A DNA stretch of 64,000 nucleotides from an uncultured Robinsoniella sp. (GTDB lineage: Bacteria; Bacillota; Clostridia; Lachnospirales; Lachnospiraceae): positions 68,973 through 132,972 of the forward strand of contig UQGG01000016.1 of the NCBI GenBank assembly GCA_900540475.1, read 5' to 3'. The notes below the pieces were generated by a model, which saw nothing but the letters and a program-made list of their open reading frames with translations, was not told the origin of the DNA and ran no database searches. Shown here piece after piece: positions 1-8,801 of this stretch; the first letter of the stretch is position 1; the number at the start of each line of letters is the position of its first letter. The position numbers and the translations under genes are program-made.

Positions 1-622
1 CATGCATAACGCCAATAATATCTGCTAACTGTTCAATTTCGCTCAGCACATGGCTGGAAAGGAAAATCGTGGTTCCTTTTCTGCTCAGTTCCAGCAGGAA
101 ATTTCGAATTTCATGGATTCCGATAGGGTCCAGTCCATTCACAGGCTCATCCAGGATGAGCAGTCCGGGATCGTGCATAATGGCTGCGGCAATGCCCAGC
201 CTCTGTTTCATGCCTAAGGAATAATTAGAAAATGGTTTGTTGATTTCTTTATCAAGTCCTACAACTTCCAGTGCATGGCCTACGGTGTCCTTGCGGTGCT
301 TCCCCCGCAGCCGTGCCAGAAGAAGTAGATTTTCACGTGCGGTTAAATTATCATAGAAGCCTGGAGTTTCGATAATATTTCCAATATTGCGGTAAGTTTT
401 GTTTGGATCTTCCCGATAATCATTGCCAAACAACTTGATTTTTCCGGAGGTTGGCTGTACCAGATTCAGAAGCATCCTCATGGTTGTAGTTTTACCGGCG
501 CCATTTCGGCCCAATAAGCCATAGATTTTGCCTTGGGGTACATGAAGATTTATATGATCTACACCAAGCTGACTGCCAAATTGTTTTGTAAGACCCATTG
601 TTTCTATTACATAGCTGTTCAT
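1..622 (-). CDS. ABC transporter ATP-binding protein, BcrA/lantibiotic-immunity type (3' end outside window)
   Basis: ATP-hydrolysing subunit of an ABC exporter of the bacitracin/lantibiotic immunity type; its permease would lie beyond the left edge. Visible are a Walker A (GRNGAGKTT, about residues 38-46), a degenerate signature (YSLGMKQRLGIA), a Walker B followed by a D-loop (LLILDEPVNGLDP) and an H-loop (SSHVLSE). About 207 residues are present of a family usually near 300, so the end is cut by the window and not by mutation. The ATG at 620-622 has an AGGAG site upstream. It follows the kinase gene in the same direction after 125 bases, which fits a regulator-kinase-exporter resistance module that senses a cell-wall antibiotic; the substrate cannot be told. 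Confidence 0.9.
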   Translation of the reverse strand, partial: MNSYVIETMGLTKQFGSQLGVDHINLHVPQGKIYGLLGRNGAGKTTTMRMLLNLVQPTSGKIKLFGNDYREDPNKTYRNIGNIIETPGFYDNLTARENLLLLARLRGKHRKDTVGHALEVVGLDKEINKPFSNYSLGMKQRLGIAAAIMHDPGLLILDEPVNGLDPIGIHEIRNFLLELSRKGTTIFLSSHVLSEIEQLADIIGVMH

Positions 623-747
623 TTTGTCTGACTCCTTTCTAAAAATTATTTTACCATCCAAAGCTGACAGGAGCCTTTATCAGATCTTACTTTTTTATTA
701 CTTTTGGAAAGAAAATAAAATACTTTAAGAAATGGACGGTTCATAAA

Positions 748-1653
748 TTAATTACTCAGCGGCAGACTGATCTGGAATCTTGTTCCCTGAGATTTGGAAC
801 TGGTTACGTTTATATCTCCATGCAAAGCTGTGGCGAGTTCTTTTGTAATCGAAAGTCCCAGTCCGCTCCCATTACCCGATCGGGCATGGTCACCCTTATA
901 AAGACGGTCAAAAATGTAGGGCAATTGTTCCAAAGGAATATGGCTGCCGTCATTTATAACGGAAATCTGAACAATTCCCATCTGTAATTCCACAATAATT
1001 GTAATACAGGTACAATGTCCATGCCGTACTGCATTCTGCATAAGATTATTAAGCATTCGCTTGTATGCCATGCTGTCGGTAGATAAGAGAAGCTCATCAT
1101 CATCGATCCGTGCACTGATTTGAATTTTTTCTTTTTCCAAAACGGGAAGCCATTCAATAATAATTTCCCGTGTCAGTTCATTTAGGTCCACCGTGTCAAA
1201 ATGAAATTGCTGTTCTTTAGAATTGAGTTTAAACCATTCAAAAAGCATATCCACATAAGATTTTAAATCATTTGCTTTTCGATAAGCAACAGAAATATAT
1301 TCCTGTTGTTCGGTTTTGTCCGGCAGCTCATTTTCCAGGGCTTCCAGATAGCCCAGCAAGGAAGCAAGGGGAGTTCGGACATCATGGGAAAGACTGGTCA
1401 GTATCTGATTTTTGGCTTCATCTATATTTTCCAGCCGGGCGATTCGCATTTTATTTGTTTCTATAATTTCATTTAGTTCATAGCTGATATCAGCCATGAT
1501 TCCGGTTCCTTTTGTAAATATCTTTTCCTGTTTGCCAAGCTTCACATCACGAAGAACACAAAGCCATTCCTTTTCCTGCCTTCGTATATGGCAGATATAT
1601 AGAAGTTGTCCCATGCATAAGAGGAGCAAAAGGATAATCACCAATCCTGTCAT
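748..1653 (-). CDS. Sensor histidine kinase
   Basis: Membrane histidine kinase of 301 residues, partner of the overlapping response regulator. One N-terminal membrane helix (about residues 3-21) is followed by a short linker, an H-box with His90 (SLSHDVRTPL), an N-box (NLMQNAVRHG) and a G-box (GNGSGLGLSI). There is almost no extracytoplasmic domain, as in kinases that work with BcrA-type exporters. The ATG overlaps the regulator's TGA by four bases, so the pair is translationally coupled. The likely role is to activate the downstream ABC exporter when a peptide antibiotic is present; that ligand is inferred from context. Confidence 0.92.
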   Translation of the reverse strand: MTGLVIILLLLLCMGQLLYICHIRRQEKEWLCVLRDVKLGKQEKIFTKGTGIMADISYELNEIIETNKMRIARLENIDEAKNQILTSLSHDVRTPLASLLGYLEALENELPDKTEQQEYISVAYRKANDLKSYVDMLFEWFKLNSKEQQFHFDTVDLNELTREIIIEWLPVLEKEKIQISARIDDDELLLSTDSMAYKRMLNNLMQNAVRHGHCTCITIIVELQMGIVQISVINDGSHIPLEQLPYIFDRLYKGDHARSGNGSGLGLSITKELATALHGDINVTSSKSQGTRFQISLPLSN

Positions 1654-2351
1654 GCCGGATCACCGCCAAACTTATATCCCACGCCCCAGATGGTTAAAAT
1701 AAAAATCGGCTTCTCCGGACATGGTTCAATTTTTTTACGCAGCCTGCGGATGAGTACCATGATATTATTATCGTCAAAAGCATATTCATCCTCCCAAACT
1801 GCACGGTATATCTGCTTTTTCGTAAATACTTTTCCGCTGTTACGCGCAAAAAAATATAATAGATCAAATTCCTTTGCGGTCAGATCAATCATTGTGTTGT
1901 TAAGCCGCACTTCGTGTGCAGCCGGATCAATATGGAGACTGCCCATATCTAGCACTGGATCCTGGTGTTCTATGGAAGAGTTGAAAACGGTGTATCTTCG
2001 TAAAAGTGAGCCGGCACGAGCAACAAATTCGTTATTACTGAAGGGTTTGGTAATGTAGTCATCCGCCCCCATACGCAGACCGGAGACTTTGTCTATCTCG
2101 CTGTCTTTAGCTGTCAGCATCAGGATTGGTACATGACTGGTTTTCCTGATTTCTGTCAGAACATCAAAGCCGCTTTTGCGGGGCAGCATAACATCCAGAA
2201 CAATCAACTGATATTCTCCATGTAAAGCTTCAGCAAGCCCGCTTTCACCATCATGGCAGACCGTTACCTGGTTACCTTCGGCGGTTAAGTTTTTTTTCAG
2301 CAACAGACACAGATCTCTATCGTCATCAATTATTAGTATTTTACTATTCAT
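1650..2351 (-). CDS. OmpR-family response regulator
   Basis: DNA-binding response regulator of 233 residues with an N-terminal receiver (phospho-acceptor Asp53 in VLDVMLP, acidic pair near residues 9-11, Lys in YITKPF) and a C-terminal OmpR/PhoB winged helix (FDLLYFFARN ... IMVLIRRLRKKIE). A longer in-frame start exists at 2387, but a GGGAGG site sits ten bases before the ATG at 2351, and the residues before it do not match the family, so 2351 is chosen. It is first in a minus-strand unit with the kinase and the ABC ATPase. Confidence 0.92.
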   Translation of the reverse strand: MNSKILIIDDDRDLCLLLKKNLTAEGNQVTVCHDGESGLAEALHGEYQLIVLDVMLPRKSGFDVLTEIRKTSHVPILMLTAKDSEIDKVSGLRMGADDYITKPFSNNEFVARAGSLLRRYTVFNSSIEHQDPVLDMGSLHIDPAAHEVRLNNTMIDLTAKEFDLLYFFARNSGKVFTKKQIYRAVWEDEYAFDDNNIMVLIRRLRKKIEPCPEKPIFILTIWGVGYKFGGDPA

Positions 2352-2577
2352 TTTATACTGTCCTCCCTGGGATTTCGCAGGTATCATCTGATTTTATTTA
2401 TGCTTATAATGCCTGCTAATGAATTTTTAAATAGGCTGCTTTTGCAGTTTATTATATTTCTCATGTGGGAAATAAACAAGGTATTAATTAAAAAAATGCA
2501 AAAAAGAGGCAGCCGATGATGACAAAGATTAATATTAGAGTTTAGAAAAGAATTTATTTAATGCAGAAAGAATGATC
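2352..2577. other. Divergent intergenic region without a visible gene
   Basis: AT-rich spacer between the minus-strand regulator and the plus-strand MATE promoter. It should contain the regulator promoter, but I see no convincing minus-strand -35/-10 pair, no coding frame and no strong hairpin. Confidence 0.5.
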
Positions 2578-2607
2578 TTGACTTTTTGGCAGTCACAATG
2601 ATAAAAT
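2578..2607 (+). promoter_or_regulatory. Promoter of the MATE leader
   Basis: TTGACT (2578-2583), an 18-base spacer and TAAAAT (2602-2607) preceded by TGA, an extended -10. Start of transcription expected near 2614. Confidence 0.65.
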
Positions 2608-2628
2608 AATGGTAATCGAGTGGCAGAA

Positions 2629-2660
2629 GCGTAAATCCAGATTTGGGTTTGCGCTTTTTT
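2629..2660 (+). terminator. Promoter-proximal terminator/attenuator before the MATE gene
   Basis: Ten-base stem (GCGTAAATCC with GGGTTTGCGC, two G-U pairs), six-base loop and six Ts. It lies about 15 bases after the predicted transcription start and 117 bases before the MATE start codon, so it would stop most transcripts before the gene. That is the layout of an attenuated antibiotic-resistance leader; no antiterminator was worked out. Confidence 0.6.
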
Positions 2661-2776
2661 GTCGTTGATTTTTATACAGGTTCCAGTGCAGTATGAAATC
2701 CGGAATCATTCTGCAGAACAGCAGGTTGTGGCAGCTTTCCTGAAAAGTCTCCAAATAAAAAGTATGGAGGAAAATA

Positions 2777-4165
2777 ATGGAGGAAAAAGTAACAATGAAC
2801 AAAATGGGTACAGAGCCGGTAAACAGACTGATGGTTAAAATGGGAGTTCCCATGATTATCTCTATGGTACTGCAGGCTCTGTATAATGTAGTAGACAGCT
2901 ATTTCGTATCGAATATGAAGGATACGGCTGAAATTTCCGGGATGGGGGAATATGCAGTGAATGCACTTACCCTGGCATTTCCCGTTCAGATGCTGATGGT
3001 TGCAATTGGCGTGGGAACCGGCGTGGGAATTAATGCGCTGCTGGCAAAAAGCCTGGGCGAGGGGAATCACAAAAAAGCAAGCCGGATTGCCGGAAATGCA
3101 ATATTTTTAGGTCTCTGTACCTATCTCGTATTTTTGATTTTTGGTTTATTTGGCGTCAATGCTTATCTGCATTCCCAGACGACAGATCCGGTCATCCTGG
3201 AAATGGGGCAATCCTATCTTGGCATTTGCACCGTCTGGTCCTTTGGAATCATTATGTACACCATCTATGAAAAACTGCTTCAGGCCACCGGGCGGACGAC
3301 ATTGACTACTATCGCTCAAATAGCAGGCGCACTGGTGAATATAGTTTTGGATCCGATAATGATTTTTGGGTATTTTGGATGCCCTGAAATGGGAATCAGC
3401 GGAGCCGCCTATGCAACGATTATTGGTCAGACGGTTTCTTTTCTTCTGGACGCAGTTTTCCACTATGGATTTAACAAAGATATAGATCCCAGCCCCCGAT
3501 ATATAAAACCAAAGAGGGCGATAATCAACGAAATCTATAAGGTGGGATTACCGGCGATTATCATGCAGGCGTTGATGTCATTCATGACCTATGGGGTAAA
3601 TATTATCTTCGGAGCAGTTTCCAGCGCAGCGGTGACGGCATATGGTGTCTATTATAAGATCCAGCAGTTTGTCTTTTTTGCTGCATTTGGAATGAATAAT
3701 GCATTGATTCCAATCGTATCCTTTAACTATGGGAAAAGGGATCGGAAAAGAGTGGATGAAGGAATCAAATATGGCATGATATATACGCTGCTGATCATGG
3801 CTGTGGGCTTGCTGGGTCTTCAGATATTTGCAGACCAATTAGCCGGAATCTTTTCCGTGGCACCGGAAACACAAAAATTGTGTGTACTTGCAATTCGTAT
3901 CGTAACACTTGGGTATCTGTTTGCGGGCGCCAATATAGCATATCAGGGAATTTTCCAGGCGCTGGGGTGTGGCATAAGATCCTTGATTCTATCTCTGCTG
4001 CGGTTGATAGTTGTGGCATTGCCTCTGGCATGGTTATTTACCAAATTTCAAAATGCATCGGTACTAATCTGGGTATCATTCCCGATTGCAGAAGGTGTTG
4101 CGTTAGCGGCAGGCATTCTGTTAATGAAACAGATTGCTGATAAACAGCTGAAAGGGCTGAAATAG
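2777..4165 (+). CDS. MATE-family multidrug efflux protein
   Basis: Inner-membrane exporter of 462 residues, the normal MATE length, with about twelve predicted helices in two six-helix halves (for example around residues 25-45, 62-82, 115-135). The N-terminal half carries MATE-like text (RLMVKMGVPMIISMVLQALYNVVDSYFV) split here as RLMVKMGVPMIISM and ALYNVVDSYFV, closest in style to MepA/NorM pumps that export cationic drugs using an ion gradient. GGAGG stands six bases before the ATG. An attenuator-like hairpin precedes it, and two small soluble-enzyme genes follow, the first after 32 bases. The substrate is unknown. Confidence 0.9.
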   Translation: MEEKVTMNKMGTEPVNRLMVKMGVPMIISMVLQALYNVVDSYFVSNMKDTAEISGMGEYAVNALTLAFPVQMLMVAIGVGTGVGINALLAKSLGEGNHKKASRIAGNAIFLGLCTYLVFLIFGLFGVNAYLHSQTTDPVILEMGQSYLGICTVWSFGIIMYTIYEKLLQATGRTTLTTIAQIAGALVNIVLDPIMIFGYFGCPEMGISGAAYATIIGQTVSFLLDAVFHYGFNKDIDPSPRYIKPKRAIINEIYKVGLPAIIMQALMSFMTYGVNIIFGAVSSAAVTAYGVYYKIQQFVFFAAFGMNNALIPIVSFNYGKRDRKRVDEGIKYGMIYTLLIMAVGLLGLQIFADQLAGIFSVAPETQKLCVLAIRIVTLGYLFAGANIAYQGIFQALGCGIRSLILSLLRLIVVALPLAWLFTKFQNASVLIWVSFPIAEGVALAAGILLMKQIADKQLKGLK

Positions 4166-4197
4166 AAAGAACTGAATATAGAAAGGGCGGATGAATC

Positions 4198-4785
4198 ATG
4201 AAAAAAAGAATTATTACAATTAGCAGAGAGTTTGGAAGCGGTGGAAGAACCATAGGAAAACTGGTGGCAGACAGTCTGGGAATTGCTTTCTACGATAAGG
4301 AAATTATTGAAAAGGCAGCGGGTGAAACAGGCTTTTCAGAGGAATTTATTGAAGAGCAAGGGGAAGATTCTCCTACGAAAAGTATTTTTGCTTATTCCTT
4401 TATTGGAAGAGGCATGAACGGCATGTCAGCGGAAGATTATCTGTGGACGGCACAACGCAGAATAATCCTTGATTTAGCAGAGAAAGAACCCTGTGTAATC
4501 GTAGGAAGATGTGCGGATTATATTTTAAGAGACCGGGAGGACTGCCTGAACGTTTTTATCCATGCTGATGTGGACAAAAGAGCGAAACGAATTGTAGAAC
4601 TCTACGGAGAGACAGATACAAAACCGAGAAAGCGCCTAGCAGACAAAGATAAAAAGAGAAAAATTAACTATAATTATTACACGGACCAGGTGTGGGGCAG
4701 GGCGCAGAATTACCACTTGACACTGGACAGCGGCGTAATTGGAATCCACCCGTGTGCAGAAATTATTACCTGGATTTCTAAGTAA
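4198..4785 (+). CDS. Cytidylate kinase-like family protein
   Basis: Protein of 195 residues belonging to the P-loop family annotated as cytidylate-kinase-like. The N-terminus ITISREFGSGGRTIGKLVA holds the glycine-rich nucleotide loop, followed by FYDKEIIEKAA; VIVGRCADYIL and the basic stretch KRAKRIVELYGE match the family's conserved core and lid. Family members are common in Clostridia but their substrate is not established, so a role in CMP phosphorylation is only a guess. It starts 32 bases after the MATE gene with an AAAGGGCGG site, so it is probably co-transcribed with it. Confidence 0.85.
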   Translation: MKKRIITISREFGSGGRTIGKLVADSLGIAFYDKEIIEKAAGETGFSEEFIEEQGEDSPTKSIFAYSFIGRGMNGMSAEDYLWTAQRRIILDLAEKEPCVIVGRCADYILRDREDCLNVFIHADVDKRAKRIVELYGETDTKPRKRLADKDKKRKINYNYYTDQVWGRAQNYHLTLDSGVIGIHPCAEIITWISK

Positions 4786-4845
4786 TAAATGTCACAATAT
4801 TTACATGAAAATAAAACTTTAAGGCTATCCATTTTGTAGATTACA

Positions 4846-4854
4846 TGCTATGAT
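4846..4854 (+). promoter_or_regulatory. Extended -10 promoter of the DHH gene
   Basis: TGC plus TATGAT (4849-4854), with no clear -35. It decides the downstream start: an upstream in-frame ATG at 4850 lies inside this element, so translation from 4922 is the consistent choice. Confidence 0.45.
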
Positions 4855-4921
4855 AGGACATATAAAATCTAAAGCGTATACGACTATTTATACACGTATG
4901 CATATGAAGGAGCTGAATAGT

Positions 4922-5836
4922 ATGAGACTGGTTACCCGTTCCGACTTTGATGGTTTGGTTTGTGGTGCGCTGCTGAAAGAAGCAGGAATTATTGATCATT
5001 GGAAGTTTGCACATCCCAAAGATCTGCAGGATGGTCTGGTAGAAATTACAGAGGATGACTGCCTTGCCAATGTACCTTATGTAGAGGGATGCGGCCTATG
5101 GTTTGACCATCATTCCAGTGAATTTGAGAGAAACGAGCTGGAAGGAAAATATAAAGGAGAAAGCCGTATAACACCGTCCTGTGCAAGAATTATTTATGAT
5201 TATTATGGAGGCAATGAAAGGTTCTCCCATTTTAATGAAATGATGGAAGCTGTAGACAAGGTGGATTCAGGCAATTTGACAATTGACGAAATCCAGAATC
5301 CGGAAGGCTGGATACTCATTGGTTTCCTGATGGATCCCAGAACAGGGTTAGGCCGCTGGAGGAATTTTACGATTTCCAATTATCAGTTAATGGAAAAGCT
5401 GATCGATGCCTGCCGCACCATGAATACAGAGGAAATACTTAGTCTGACAGATGTAAAAGAAAGAATTGAAGTCTATTTTGAACAGACAGCGAAATTTCAA
5501 GAAATGATACAAGCACATACCAGAGTGGAAAAAGATGTAATTATTTCGGATCTGCGAGGCGTAGACCCTATCTATACAGGAAACCGTTTCCTGATATACA
5601 GTATGTATCCACAGCAGAACATTTCAGCCTGGATTGTAAATGGAAAAGGCGGCAAAGGGTGCTCAGCAGCAGTTGGTTACAGTATTTTGAACCGGACTTC
5701 CGACATAGATGTGGGAAGCCTGATGCTGAAATATGGCGGTGGCGGACATAAAGCAGTTGGTACCTGCCAGTTCAGTGATGAAGAAATGGATGAGCTGCTT
5801 CCGAAAATGCTGGATGAGTTGATAAATAAAAGATAA
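4922..5836 (+). CDS. DHH-family phosphoesterase (exopolyphosphatase-related)
   Basis: Soluble DHH phosphoesterase of 304 residues. Visible are an N-terminal metal-site motif (TRSDFDGLVCGALL), the DHH triad (LWFDHHSSE) and the C-terminal DHHA1 signature (GGGGHKAVGTCQF). The family cleaves phosphodiester or phosphoanhydride bonds in nucleotides, short RNA or polyphosphate with two metal ions; which of these applies cannot be read here. The ATG at 4922 has AAGGAG nine bases upstream. A hairpin at 5851-5878 follows the stop codon. Confidence 0.87.
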   Translation: MRLVTRSDFDGLVCGALLKEAGIIDHWKFAHPKDLQDGLVEITEDDCLANVPYVEGCGLWFDHHSSEFERNELEGKYKGESRITPSCARIIYDYYGGNERFSHFNEMMEAVDKVDSGNLTIDEIQNPEGWILIGFLMDPRTGLGRWRNFTISNYQLMEKLIDACRTMNTEEILSLTDVKERIEVYFEQTAKFQEMIQAHTRVEKDVIISDLRGVDPIYTGNRFLIYSMYPQQNISAWIVNGKGGKGCSAAVGYSILNRTSDIDVGSLMLKYGGGGHKAVGTCQFSDEEMDELLPKMLDELINKR

Positions 5837-5850
5837 TCATGATGATGGAA

Positions 5851-5878
5851 AAGGCGTGTTCTTTATTGAATGCGCCTT
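5851..5878 (+). terminator. Hairpin after the DHH gene
   Basis: Eleven-base stem (AAGGCGTGTTC with GAATGCGCCTT, two wobbles), but no T run follows, so it may be only a weak terminator or a 3' protecting hairpin. Confidence 0.4.
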
Positions 5879-5889
5879 ATAAAATCCAG

Positions 5890-5918
5890 TTGACATTTCC
5901 AACCCAATATGCTAATAT
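5890..5918 (+). promoter_or_regulatory. Promoter of the fluoride operon
   Basis: Perfect TTGACA (5890-5895), 17-base spacer and TAATAT (5913-5918) with a TG extension. Transcription would begin near 5925, just before the aptamer. Confidence 0.8.
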
Positions 5919-5935
5919 TCACAATAGAAAATAAA

Positions 5936-6022
5936 CGGGAATGAGGTTCTCCCCAGGTAAACAATACCTAAACTGCTATTAGCTGATGACTTCTGTTTCA
6001 GGACAGGAGTGTCAGTTTTTTT
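5936..6022 (+). promoter_or_regulatory. Fluoride riboswitch (crcB motif) with its terminator
   Basis: The aptamer matches the crcB consensus: GGGAATGAGGTTCTCCCC, an AAAC run, then GCTGATGACTTCTGTTTC, with the pseudoknot-capable first loop. The 3' part of the aptamer (CTGATGACTTCTGT) can instead pair with ACAGGAGTGTCAG to form a terminator ending in seven Ts (6016-6022). Fluoride binding should hold the aptamer and prevent termination, switching on the channel and antiporter genes downstream. Both downstream genes belong to families known under this riboswitch, which supports the call. Confidence 0.93.
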
Positions 6023-6062
6023 ATGTGCAGAAACCTGCATAGCAGAGGTTCAATCAAAAAAG

Positions 6063-6099
6063 CTGGCAAATCAATGAAAATTGAGCTGCCAGTTTTTTT
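6063..6099 (+). terminator. Second leader terminator in the fluoride operon
   Basis: CTGGCA and TGCCAG flank an inner TCAAT/ATTGA pair and are followed by seven Ts. It stands between the riboswitch terminator and the channel gene, 17 bases before the start codon. Confidence 0.75.
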
Positions 6100-6115
6100 A
6101 GTTCAGGAGGAAGAT

Positions 6116-7330
6116 ATGTTTAAGCGAGCGTTACAAAGTTATAGAGATATTCTGATATTATGCATTGCTGCTTCTGTGATCGGAGTAATTGTGGGAATGC
6201 TGGATGCGGGTTTTGGAGAGGTTCTGTTGTGGATTACCGGGCAGAGAGAACGGCATCCATTCCTGTTTATTCCGTTTCTGCCGCTGGCTGGAGCTTTGAT
6301 GATCGGGGCATACCAGAAGGCTGGTAAGAATTGTCTGAAAGGGATGGGGCTGGTATTCCAGGTCAGGTTCAGGGAGGAAAGAGAGATTCCTCTTCGTTTA
6401 ATTCCCTTTACGATCGTCAGCACCTGGGCAACGCATTTATTTGGAGGCAGTGCGGGCAGGGAGGGGGTTGCGGTTCAGATTGGTGCGACGGTTGCCCATG
6501 GGATTGGAAGCCGCCTGCGTGTAGCCAATGCATCCGAAATTTTGCTTGTGGCGGGGATGGCAGCAGGTTTCGCCGGGCTATTCCAGACTCCGATTGCAGC
6601 TGTGTTTTTTGCCCTGGAAGTGTTGGTAGCCGGGGTTTTGGACTACGAAGCGCTGCTTACGGCTCTGACTGCATCTGTAATTGCCGCAAAAGTTTCTCAT
6701 TTTATGGGACTGGAGAAATTCAGCGTACCCCTGGATCTTTCTATACATCTTACACTTGCTTTTTGTGTGAAGCTTCTGGTTGTGGGGCTGGCGTTTGGCA
6801 TAACCGGGGGAATATTTGCAAGGAGCCTGAAAAAGTTAAAGGAAGTTACCGGAGGGTTGCTGCAGAATCCGATACATAAAATAGCCGTGATGGGAGCAGC
6901 AGTAGGTTTGTTTTCCCTTTTAATTCACGCAGGGAGATATTCCGGGCTGGGAACGAATCTGATTCAAAGCTGCTTTGGAGGTGGAGCGGTTTATCCTTAT
7001 GACTGGATTGTGAAGTTAGTATTTACAATCGTAACGCTGGCTGCCGGATTCCAAGGCGGGGAAGTAACACCTCTTTTTTCCATTGGGGCAAGCCTGGGGC
7101 TGGTTTTAGGGGATTTTCTGAATCTGCCGGCGGCATTTATTGCGGCATTGGGGTATGCAGGGGTATTTTCCGGTGCTACGAATACCTTTATCGCACCGGT
7201 ATTTATAGGAGCGGAGGTATTTGGATTTCAATATCTGCCGTATTTCTTCGTTGTTTGCGCAATTGCTCATGTGGTGAGCGGCAGCCAGTCCATTTATCCG
7301 GCGCAGAGGAAACACCGTTTAGAGCTATAG
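6116..7330 (+). CDS. CLC-type fluoride channel/antiporter (CLC-F, EriC family)
   Basis: Membrane protein of 404 residues that should export fluoride in exchange for protons. It has CLC architecture with many helices and the motif GSAGREGVAVQ (residues 111-121), where GREGV replaces the GKEGP of ordinary chloride CLCs; a typical GSGIP anion motif is absent, both as known for CLC-F proteins. A second conserved stretch, GFQGGEVTPLFSIGASLG, matches the CLC core. The start at 6116 has GGAGG five bases upstream; longer frames would run through the leader terminators. The fluoride riboswitch upstream strongly supports the function. Confidence 0.92.
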   Translation: MFKRALQSYRDILILCIAASVIGVIVGMLDAGFGEVLLWITGQRERHPFLFIPFLPLAGALMIGAYQKAGKNCLKGMGLVFQVRFREEREIPLRLIPFTIVSTWATHLFGGSAGREGVAVQIGATVAHGIGSRLRVANASEILLVAGMAAGFAGLFQTPIAAVFFALEVLVAGVLDYEALLTALTASVIAAKVSHFMGLEKFSVPLDLSIHLTLAFCVKLLVVGLAFGITGGIFARSLKKLKEVTGGLLQNPIHKIAVMGAAVGLFSLLIHAGRYSGLGTNLIQSCFGGGAVYPYDWIVKLVFTIVTLAAGFQGGEVTPLFSIGASLGLVLGDFLNLPAAFIAALGYAGVFSGATNTFIAPVFIGAEVFGFQYLPYFFVVCAIAHVVSGSQSIYPAQRKHRLEL

Positions 7331-7364
7331 AATTATAAAAAATAAAAATACAGGAGAGAATATC

Positions 7365-8564
7365 ATGTTGACAAGTTTTGCATTTATTTTTTTATTAGGA
7401 ATGCTGCTCAGTTCCATTCTTAAAAAACTAAGGCTGCCGGGCCTTCTGGGGATGCTCATTACCGGAATTGTGCTGGGACCTTATGTATTAAATCTGCTGG
7501 ATCCCTCGATTTTAAGCATTTCTGCTGATCTGAGGCAAATTGCCCTGATTATTATCCTGACAAGGGCAGGATTATCTTTAGATATCAATGATCTGAAGAA
7601 AGTGGGACGTCCGGCTATTCTGATGTGTTTTGTTCCGGCGTGCCTTGAGATTGCGGGAATGATACTGCTGGCACCGGGACTTTTGGGGATTTCGGTGCTG
7701 GATGCAGCCATTATGGGAACTGTTGTGGCAGCGGTTTCTCCCGCAGTGATCGTTCCAAAAATGCTGATGCTCATGGAGCAAGGTTATGGCAGAGAAAACA
7801 GTATTCCACAGTTGATTATGGCGGGAGCTTCTGTGGATGATGTATTTGTAATCGTCCTGTTTACGGCATTTACGGGACTGGCACAGGGGGAAAGCATCAC
7901 GGCTGCCAGTTTTGCACAGGTACCGGTGTCCATACTGACCGGTATGATAGCCGGTGTTGTAACTGGCTTGTTACTTGCTGTCCTGTTTGCAAAGCTGCAT
8001 ATGAGGGATTCGGGAAAAGTAGTTGTGCTGCTCAGTATTTCATTTTTAATGGTGGCGCTGGAAAATTCTATTAAGGGCGTCATTCCGTTTTCGGGGTTAC
8101 TGGCTGTTATGAGCATGGGAATCGCACTTCAGAAAAAGCGGCCTGTTGTGGCGGAAAGGCTGTCCGTGAAATATTCAAAACTATGGGTGGCGGCGGAGAT
8201 TCTGCTGTTCGTGCTGGTTGGGGCGACCGTGGATGTGAGTTATGCGCTGGCAGCAGGCGCATCGGCAATTATACTGATCTTTGGCGTATTGTTGTTTCGT
8301 ATGGCGGGCGTATTTCTGTGTATGCTGAAAACGAGATTGTCCGGTAAAGAACGCCTGTTTTGTATGATTGCCTATATGCCAAAAGCTACCGTGCAGGCAG
8401 CGATTGGAGGCGTGCCGCTGGCATTGGGGCTGGGCTGTGGTAAAATTGTACTGACTGTTGCAGTACTCGCCATATTGATTACGGCACCGCTAGGTGCTTT
8501 TGGTGTAGACATGACTTATCGGAAGCTCCTTCCCAGGATTCTGGATAAAACATCAGATTTATAG
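7365..8564 (+). CDS. Cation:proton antiporter (CPA family, NhaP-like)
   Basis: Membrane antiporter of 399 residues with about twelve helices. The N-terminus (LRLPGLLGMLITGIVLGP) and the stretch AGASVDDVFVIVLFTAF, with the paired acidic residues of the ion site, are typical of CPA sodium/proton exchangers. It starts 34 bases after the fluoride channel with an AGGAGAG site, so both are probably read from the fluoride-controlled promoter. Antiporters of this family recur in fluoride-riboswitch operons. A plausible role is pH or ion balance during fluoride stress, but direct fluoride transport is not excluded. Confidence 0.88.
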   Translation: MLTSFAFIFLLGMLLSSILKKLRLPGLLGMLITGIVLGPYVLNLLDPSILSISADLRQIALIIILTRAGLSLDINDLKKVGRPAILMCFVPACLEIAGMILLAPGLLGISVLDAAIMGTVVAAVSPAVIVPKMLMLMEQGYGRENSIPQLIMAGASVDDVFVIVLFTAFTGLAQGESITAASFAQVPVSILTGMIAGVVTGLLLAVLFAKLHMRDSGKVVVLLSISFLMVALENSIKGVIPFSGLLAVMSMGIALQKKRPVVAERLSVKYSKLWVAAEILLFVLVGATVDVSYALAAGASAIILIFGVLLFRMAGVFLCMLKTRLSGKERLFCMIAYMPKATVQAAIGGVPLALGLGCGKIVLTVAVLAILITAPLGAFGVDMTYRKLLPRILDKTSDL

Positions 8565-8580
8565 TTATCGCAGGGCTAAT

Positions 8581-8645
8581 ACCCCGCCGCTTGCAGTGAG
8601 ACAGATTGATTGTCTCTTGCTTACGGCGGGGGTTCTTGATTTTTG
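8581..8645 (+). terminator. GC-rich hairpin ending the fluoride operon
   Basis: Outer stem CCCCGCCG (8582-8589) with CGGCGGGG (8624-8631), inner stem GAGACA with TGTCTC, then a T-rich but interrupted tail. Probable terminator for the antiporter transcript. Confidence 0.6.
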
Positions 8646-8801
8646 TGTTTCTGAAAATGTTCGTATGTTTTGTACTTGCCAAAATCCATGCCTATAGCGT
8701 ATTTTATACAGGAGTGCCGAATTATACAAGAAAATAACTCTTGAATATAGCCTATAATTACATTAACAAATAAATCACATGAAATAAAAGGAGAGCAGGA
8801 A

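Noticed and set aside
2609..2668. A 19-residue open frame encoding a KSRFGFALF-containing peptide across the MATE leader hairpin, like a resistance leader peptide
   Set aside because: Its ATG starts two bases after the -10 box and before the predicted transcription start, and it lacks a ribosome site; kept only as a hairpin attenuator.
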